DNA of 64,000 nucleotides, from NCBI RefSeq assembly GCF_932526225.1, contig NC_064042.1:62001-126000 (forward strand), in the 5' to 3' direction. The translations under genes were made by a program, and so were the position numbers. Source of the DNA: Nematostella vectensis. Lineage: Eukaryota > Cnidaria > Anthozoa > Actiniaria > Edwardsiidae. This document shows positions 58,101-64,000 of this stretch, piece after piece (position 1 is the stretch's first letter; each line of letters opens with the position of its first letter). The notes below the pieces were generated by a model, which saw only the letters and a program-made list of their open reading frames with translations, was not told where the DNA came from and did no database searches.

Positions 58101-61100
58101 AGTGGTGAAAAGAAGCATGACAAGAGCAAGAAAGTAAATGACGAAGAAGGTAAAAACCTATCCTGGACTATAGTTTGGCTATTTGTGATGTAAGTCATGG
58201 TGATAATTAAAGCCTGTACACAGACCTAAAAACCCTCTTTCTCATCATTGTCATTATTATTATATTTAATAAGTCATATATTTTACAATGTAATTATGCT
58301 CACAAACAGCATATTAAACTATTAAAAAATAAATATAATTGACTGTTTTGTAACCTGTGTGTAGCTTACATAGATTTTGCAAAGAAGACTTTGTTACATG
58401 CATGACATGACTGTCTATTTGCAGATCTGTTTTCCCAGCCTACAGGTGGGGATGATGGTTTGGTTGACACAGATGGCAGCCCGTTTGCAAAGAAAGGTGG
58501 ATTGTTTAGCAGTGGAGGGGGTCTCTTTGATGACGATGATGACAAGGTTAAGCTATTTTGTGTATTACAGTAGTTTGTGTGTCTTTATTTACCATAACTA
58601 TTACTTAAACTCCAGGGTAGACACAGGGTTACAGCATTCAGGTTTTTATTGTGGTGTTTGTAAATGGTGAGAGATTAAATGTTGTTTTTTTCATAGGAAG
58701 GTGGGCTGTTTGGGGATGAGAAGTCTGAGAAGTCTAGCATTAAGAATGAGCAAGATGAAGGTATAGTATGGACTTTTTGTAAAGGGTAAAAAAATGTTCC
58801 TTTTGCTGATTATTCTTAAATAGCACAAGGATAGTGCAATTTAGCCTCTCTGCTCTGTATAAGTGTTTTAAATAGGAAAAATGTTTTTTTTGGTAGTAGG
58901 TATTTCTGTTTTTTTTTTTGGTACCAGGTATCAGTGAGCTGTTTTACAAAATCGTGACTTCTTTAGAATCTCTTCATAGTGTGCATGTGCAAGGTTTTCT
59001 GTCATGTCTGTTGCTTGCAATCAAACATTTTTAAGCAATATTTTTATCTGTACCATATGTGAAATATTTGATTGTCATTAAAGAGGAAGAAGAGGAGGAA
59101 GAAGAAATCAAAGTCGTCAAGCCTCGTGCTAGAAGCACTGCAAGTGGGAAAAGAATACCAGCTGGTGCAGTCTCCATCTTTGGAGGTTAGACTAGTTTTT
59201 ATTTGCAGTTTTTTTTCTTTATTTTAACTAACCCTTTCAATCTTTTTCATACAAAACACCTCAGAAGTGTCTAGCCTGGGTAACATGCTTGCTAACTATG
59301 AAGTTATTTATTTCATTTTTGTTATCACTAATTCAGCAGCTTTTGTTAAGTGTTGTCATGGACGTTACAATGAATGTCACAGACATTACAGCATGTGAGT
59401 TTAACCAAAATTTGGCGATCTGTTTACTTTTACAGCTTTAGCTAAAGAATATGTGATACAATTGGAGCATTTAGTTATCATAAATGACAGCCATATTTGT
59501 GTTTAGCAGTTCTGACCTTTGTTTTGGTTTTAATCTGGTATTCGTTAAGCCCCGACGTCTTGGTACGAATACCAGATTAAAACGAAAACCCGACGCCTCG
59601 GTACGAATACCAGATTATAACCAAAACCCGACGCCTCGGTACAAATACCAGATTAAAACCAAAACTTGGTACGAATACCAGATTAAAACCAAAACCAGGC
59701 TATTTTGGATGCCATTGCTAAAGCACATGTTTGTTCACTCAAAATGAATCCATTCAAAAAATCCCTTAGTGGAGCAGAAAGAAACCGAAAGTGCAGGAAA
59801 AAAATTAGAGCAAATCCAGCTAAATCTGCAGCCTATAAAGCTAAGGGAAAAAGGCAAAGGAAATGCGAGAGTCGAAAAAAGACTTTGAGTCCACTGGAGG
59901 CCGGAAGGCAGAGAATCAAAGGCAGAGAGAGAGTGAGGTTACATCGATTATTGAAAAGGCAAGCTGCCAAAGGAACTTCTACTCCAGTTCAGCATAATTT
60001 AAATGACATCAAGGCTGCTAACAAGACCTCCCAAGCATTAGGAAAAGCAGTTCATAAGGTGACACCACATCTCCCACACAGCCCTAGAAAAAGAAGTGCA
60101 GTTGTTCGAAAACTTGCAAAATCTGCTGGTTTGTCATCGAAAGAGCAGAAATCATGCAGTTCAGGCAACAACAAAATCAATGAGTTAAAAGCGTAGAGAA
60201 GTTCTATTTTCTGGACTCAATCTCCCGTCAGGCCCTAGGACGACGTGAATTTGTAATCGTCAGAAAGGATGGCAAGAAATCAAAACTTCAAAAGAGACAT
60301 TTGATATGGTCTTTAAAAGAAACATTAAGATTGTTTCAGAAAGAGCATCCTAGTATAAAGATAGGTCTAAGTAAATTTAGCTCACTGCGGCCAGTTAATG
60401 TTTTGCTGCATTCCTCAATGCCAAGAGAAGTCTGTCTTTGCATGCACCATGAGAATGTGAAGTGTCTTTGTGATTGTCTCAGTAAGGAGCTTTCCAGCTT
60501 TCCAGCATATTCTGGATCATTTGTCCACCAATTTGTTTGTGACAGTGGCAAAGAGGATTGCATGATGGGGAAATGTGTCGACTGTCCCAACTGGCTGGAT
60601 GGCATTAAAGAAGATGCCCCTTTAGATGATGTTGTAAAGTGGAGTCAATGGGAAAGGGTTACTAACACTATAGACACAAAACAGGGCAAGCCTAAAAATG
60701 TAACAAAAATGCAGAAAACAATCAAGGAGTTAGCTGTAGAAGAGGCCCTAGATTGTCTGAGTGAGAAAATCCCTAGCTCTTTAGAGCATGCGTCCATCAA
60801 GAGGAAGCAACCAGCTTTTTTTGAAGACCGTATTGCCAACTTAAATGAAAATGAAGCAGTTGTACAAGTAGATTTCTCTGAAAATTACACATGCCAGCAC
60901 CAGGATGAAATCCAATCAGCGCATTGGTGCCAAGAACAGGTGACATTGTTCACAGTAGCCATATGGGCAAACGATTCAGCTCCATTCATGCATGATTTTA
61001 TTGCTTGAAATGTTCAATGTGGCAAGTTGTTTTCTTGATGAATAAAGTACACCTTTGTACTAAGTGGCCCCCCCTGAGTACAGCGTTGTTCACATCAGCA

Positions 61101-61728
61101 ATTTTTTTTTTACAAACTCCAATATGTATATAATGCACTAGAGGCAATAATTCACTCTAAATCACAATGTGAAAATTATTGATTTTAACACTTCTCACGT
61201 GGAATTGCCCATATACATATTCACCTATTATATACTATATATATTCACCTATTACATACATACTGAGAAATACTCACTGAAAACATATTCAGTAAATTTT
61301 CGTTCGTTCACTGGTCTCAGCAAATCAGAGCCTCCAACAATGTTTTTTTCACCATGAACAATATTTTTTCACTGTACTTGAATGGCTTCAATCTCAACTC
61401 ATCAACTAGTGCATAAAAATCATACAAGGATTTTCCATTTAGTAATTTATTTATTTCAAAGATGTCGAGATTTTAGAGATTAAAAAGTGCACTACTTGTG
61501 TTAACATGAGCTACCGTCTTGTGCATGACATTAGCGAGACAGTTTCATTTCAATGTTAGTTTCTGTCTGTCTCCAACTAAACCGTTGAAAAGCACAAACA
61601 TCGAAGCCTCTGCAGCCGAGTCTAATAAAAAGTTATGTAATAAGCTTATTATAAATTTCTAAGTATTATATAATAAATGTAATACAGCATGAAAAATGCT
61701 TTGTACAGTTTTTATTAGTATTTATTTA

Positions 61729-61822
<94 letters not shown>

Positions 61823-63356
61823 GGAACTTTGACAATTATTTTTACAAGAAGAATATTCTTACATTACTAGTTATTTATTTATTTTAATATACCTTATAGA
61901 CGTGTAAATAGTTCAAAGTTTTAGGATCATTTTTATACTGTTATTATTATTATGTAGATATTGAAATTATTAAAATTATATTCTTATTCTTATTCTTATT
62001 ATTCTTATTCTTATTATTCTTATTCTTATTATTATTATTATTATTATTAATTTATTATTAATATCGATATTTTTTATTTTATTGCTATAATTTTTTTAAG
62101 AAAGGCTTTCCATTTTACATCAAGGATCCTATTGTGTTGAGAAGACTTGCTATTTGTCCTTCCACAGATGGCTTTCTGCCCGCATCTCCTGCCAAACAGG
62201 ATTCCATGCCATCCACACCGGAAGACAAGCCTGCCAGAAAGCAGACCAGTCAGGGTGGTGGCGGCCTATTTGATGAAGATGAGGATGAAGGTTTATTTGG
62301 TTCTGGTGCAAGTCAAAAGAAACCAAGCAATGGTTAGTTACATGCATATCTGTCTGTCAATTTGATTGCTTATTTTTCATTGATAATGTTCTTATCATTA
62401 TTTCTTCTCATGCTTTGTTAAGAGGATTTTTATTTATTTTTTGTTTATTTGTTTACTTGTTTGTAGGTGTGTGGTTACTCATTGCTCACTTTTGTCTTAG
62501 TTTATTAATCATCTCTTTCAGACGTGACCCAGTCTGCTCAAAAGAAGCCACCAGTTGATCTGTTTGGGGGAGACAATGAGGAGGAGGAAGATGATCTGTT
62601 TGCAGGCAAAGCAAAGCAAGAACAAGCCCCACCCCAGAAAAAGGTATGCGAAATCCCAGCACTTTCCTGTGTATGGGGTCTAGTGTATTATATTTAAGAT
62701 ATTCTATGTTACAAGGTATGCTAAAACCTATCACCTATCTATGCATGGGTTCTGTTGTATTGTATTTAATATGTTATATGTTACATCATGGATTGATTTG
62801 TATATCTACTGCATGTAGGCATTATAGTCAATACTAGTATTGTGACCACCATTTTTCTATCCCAAGTGTGTTATTTATTGATGATAATGAAAATGGATAG
62901 ACCTATGTTCCTATGTTTGGTGGAGTGTCAAATGATTTAAAACTTTTTTTCTATCAGCTGCCAGCAGGGGCAGTCCCTATGTTTGGTGGAGTGTCGCCTT
63001 TATCAAAGGTACCACTTACAGAAGTGTTATTATATGATTTTTAATGGTAATTAAATCAAATCATCTATATCAAATCTACATCACATTTTTTCTTTGCAGA
63101 AAGCAACACGGTCCCCATCTGTTGAAGAAGTCAAGCCTTCCCCAGAACAGCAAACAACTAAGCCCAAATCAGGGGGAGGATTATTCAGTGATGACGATAA
63201 GGAGGGAGGAGTAGGTGGGGGAGGACTGTTTGCTGCCCCTAAACCCAAGCAGGAGCCAAAGTCAAGGGCCAAAACAACTATTAGCCTGTTTGATGACGAT
63301 GAGCAGGATGATGATGATGACTTCTTTTCACCCCCACCCACCACTAAACCCGCAAG
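49141..63356 (+). CDS. WASHC2: WASH complex subunit 2 (FAM21), 5' eighteen exons
   Basis: Endosomal WASH-complex subunit that binds retromer. Exons: 49141-49383, 50377-50469, 50803-50874, 51409-51480, 52550-52667, 55030-55097, 56193-56286, 57060-57145, 57257-57331, 57605-57721, 57867-58149, 58425-58546, 58697-58760, 59084-59185, 62168-62332, 62522-62643, 62958-63008, 63100-63356. All are GT/AG with consistent phase: 2,204 nt, 734 codons, ending in phase 2, so the gene continues past the window. Diagnostic blocks: KWTLAADAG, VNDFLMLSNTQFIENRVY, LILEP-like APILEPKD and PLPHLIGTVDF (head domain that binds the WASH core). An acidic tail follows with repeated LFa motifs that bind VPS35 (LFDDDDDKEGGLF, LFDEDEDEGLF, LFGGDNEEEEDDLF) and IPAGAVSIFG. 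An N-terminal polyproline start (PPPPPPPPP) is unusual. Confidence 0.94.
49384..50376. other. WASHC2 intron 1
   Basis: AT-rich. It contains a 34-bp tandem repeat at 50141-50259 (TGCTTCCCAATATTTTGTTA core, ~3.5 copies) and a C-run/A-run junction near 50078-50096. No gene. Confidence 0.6.
51700..52439. mobile_element. MITE with GGGGCCGGTT termini (WASHC2 intron 4)
   Basis: The left end TGGGGCCGGTTACTGAAAAG and the right end, reverse-complemented (TGGGGCCGGTTCCTGAAAGG), form inverted termini. Inside are many TTAACC/GGTTAA motifs in both orientations. ~740 bp, no ORF. The ends resemble Harbinger/ISL2EU-type MITEs; the superfamily is tentative. Confidence 0.65.
52705..54784. mobile_element. MULE-like element carrying a 99-bp array (WASHC2 intron 5)
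   Basis: Ends GGTGTCTACAAAACGAA (both sides) with long inverted termini that extend into CCAAAATGGCTACACAGCG, ~130 bp each. It is flanked by a perfect 9-bp direct repeat GGACTCTAG (52696-52704 and 54785-54793). A 9-bp duplication and long termini fit Mutator-like elements. No transposase remains; the interior is mostly the tandem array. Confidence 0.8.
52984..54074 (-). repeat. 11-copy 99-bp array with open minus-strand frame
   Basis: Eleven near-identical copies of a 99-bp unit. Because 99 is a multiple of three, one minus-strand frame stays open for 367 codons, repeating AHFIPGSGMVFSVMKTF, YNSTQLEHEAISRIKL. Differences between copies are one C/T change at a serine third position (TCG/TCA, synonymous) and a single S-to-Y change. 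No protein family recognised, and probably not a host exon. Confidence 0.9.
55402..56017. mobile_element. hAT-like MITE (WASHC2 intron 6)
   Basis: Ends CAGGACTTTGGGAATTACGC and, reverse-complemented, CAGGGCTTCTGGAATTACGC. Flanked by CCTTAG on both sides (55396-55401, 56018-56023). The interior is filled with GCGTAATTT repeats in both orientations. CAGGG termini are typical of hAT elements, though their usual duplication is 8 bp. Confidence 0.7.
56330..56998. repeat. Minisatellite rich in GTAAGT (WASHC2 intron 7)
   Basis: Imperfect copies of AAGGTTAGGTAAGTTTGAAG followed by GTATGTAAGGTTG or GTACATAAG. It begins ~45 bp after the exon 7 donor GAAG|GTAAGT and is built largely of donor-like GGTAAGT words. 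Confidence 0.9.
59500..61010 (+). mobile_element. Degenerate DDE-transposase-like element (WASHC2 intron 14)
   Basis: 59522-59700 holds ~40-bp tandem and inverted copies of ACGAATACCAGATTAAAAC. ORF 59705-60196 is a Lys/Arg-rich DNA-binding-like N terminus. The frame breaks near 60170-60184 and continues at 60301-61008. The second part holds clustered cysteines (CLCMHHENVKCLCDCL, CMMGKCVDCP) and VQVDFSENYTC, a likely first catalytic Asp of a DDE fold, then stops early. This is a transposase pattern seen in many invertebrate genomes; I cannot name the superfamily. Same orientation as WASHC2. Confidence 0.55.
61728..61820. repeat. (TTA)n microsatellite
   Basis: Uninterrupted ATT/TTA trinucleotide run in WASHC2 intron 14. 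Confidence 0.95.
61978..62050. repeat. TTATTC/TTA compound microsatellite
   Basis: Alternating TTATTC hexamers grading into TTA repeats, ~120 bp before exon 15. Confidence 0.9.
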
Positions 63357-63486
63357 GTATATATGCTAAAAAGTGCTTATTTAGCTACCTCCATGAAGAA
63401 ACAAGGGACTGAGCGTAGCCATCAAAGAGGTGCTACTGTTTCTCTTTTTTTAATTTTCATTTTGCAACAAGTCTTATGATCTCCTG

Positions 63487-64000
63487 CAAATACATCAGGG
63501 CCACTAGTAGCAAATACATCAGGGCCACTAGTAGCAAATGCATCAGGGCCACTAGTAGCAAATCCATCAGGGCCACTAGTAGCAAATACATCAGGGCCAC
63601 TAGTAGCAAATACATCAGGGCCACTAGTAGCAAATACATCAGGGCCACTAGTAGCAAATACATCAGGGCCACTAGTAGCAAATACATCAGGGCCACTAGT
63701 AGCAAATACATCAGGGCCACTAGTAGCAAATACATCAGGGCCACTAGTAGCAAATACATCAGGGCCACTAGTAGCAAATACATCAGGGCCACTAGTAGCA
63801 AATACATCAGGGCCACTAGTAGCAAATACATCAGGGCCACTAGTAGCAAATACATCAGGGCCACTAGTAGCAAATACATCAGGGCCACTAGTAGCAAATA
63901 CATCAGGGCCACTAGTAACAAATACATCAGGGCCACTAGTAGCAAATACATCAGGGCCACTAGTAGCAAATACATCAGGGCCACTAGTAGCAAATACATC
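63487..64000. repeat. 24-bp minisatellite at window edge (WASHC2 intron 18)
   Basis: About 21 copies of GCAAATACATCAGGGCCACT+AGTA, continuing past the window. The 24-bp period keeps two plus-strand frames and a minus frame open. It lies after the exon 18 donor (GCAAG|GTATAT at 63357), so intronic placement is most likely. Confidence 0.93.

Noticed and set aside
61696..61887. 63-codon Leu-rich ORF
   Set aside because: Translation of the TTA microsatellite.
63457..63999. 180-codon minus-strand ORF (YLLLVALM repeats)
   Set aside because: By-product of the 24-bp minisatellite in a WASHC2 intron.

Overview
The window is animal nuclear DNA, most likely from a cnidarian (sea-anemone-like). It holds two multi-exon genes with GT/AG introns (NELFA and WASHC2), an intronless class A GPCR, 5S rRNA genes, dense DNA-transposon remnants, and an integrated Polinton-like virus (PLV) of a type I associate with cnidarian genomes. 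The species is not determined.

Layout: 1-8077 is a direct tandem array of a ~3.0 kb repeat (two full units and a truncated third). Each unit carries two TTAA-flanked MITE-like insertions. An older, diverged copy in inverted orientation occupies 8078-9487 and 22083-24333. It is interrupted by a 12.6 kb PLV (9488-22076) with ~280-bp terminal inverted repeats and a 6-bp target duplication (ATTGAC). The PLV encodes a double-jelly-roll-type major capsid protein, a minor-capsid/penton-like protein, several small membrane proteins, an rve integrase, and a long minus-strand replication gene with polymerase-like, SF1 helicase and HNH modules. Nearly every large gene has stops or frameshifts, so this copy looks dead. 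24500-25036 holds two full-length 5S rRNA genes and a truncated one.

From 25673 to 44878 on the minus strand lies NELFA, the negative elongation factor A subunit that helps hold Pol II in promoter-proximal pausing. I traced ten phase-consistent exons giving 555 codons. Its introns hold three large minisatellites: 52-bp units in intron 8, 59-bp units in intron 6 and 15/19-bp units in intron 2. They also hold a mariner-like non-autonomous element and a small nested plus-strand ORF. Two of the minisatellites start exactly at a 5' splice site, and the 52-bp unit copies the splice donor about 50 times. 45665-46915 is a GPR161-like receptor on the minus strand.

From 49141 to the right edge on the plus strand is WASHC2 (FAM21), the WASH-complex subunit that links endosomal actin nucleation to retromer. 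Eighteen exons (734 codons so far) are visible and the gene runs off the window. Its introns carry a snapback-type MITE, a MULE-like element with an 11-copy in-frame 99-bp array, a hAT-like MITE, a GTAAGT-rich minisatellite, a truncated DDE-transposase-like element, TTA microsatellites and a 24-bp minisatellite at the window edge.

The host genes share no pathway that the sequence shows. What ties the region together is repeat expansion: nested transposons, minisatellites seeded at splice sites or transposon ends, and one large virus-like insertion whose empty site can be read from a sister repeat in the same window.
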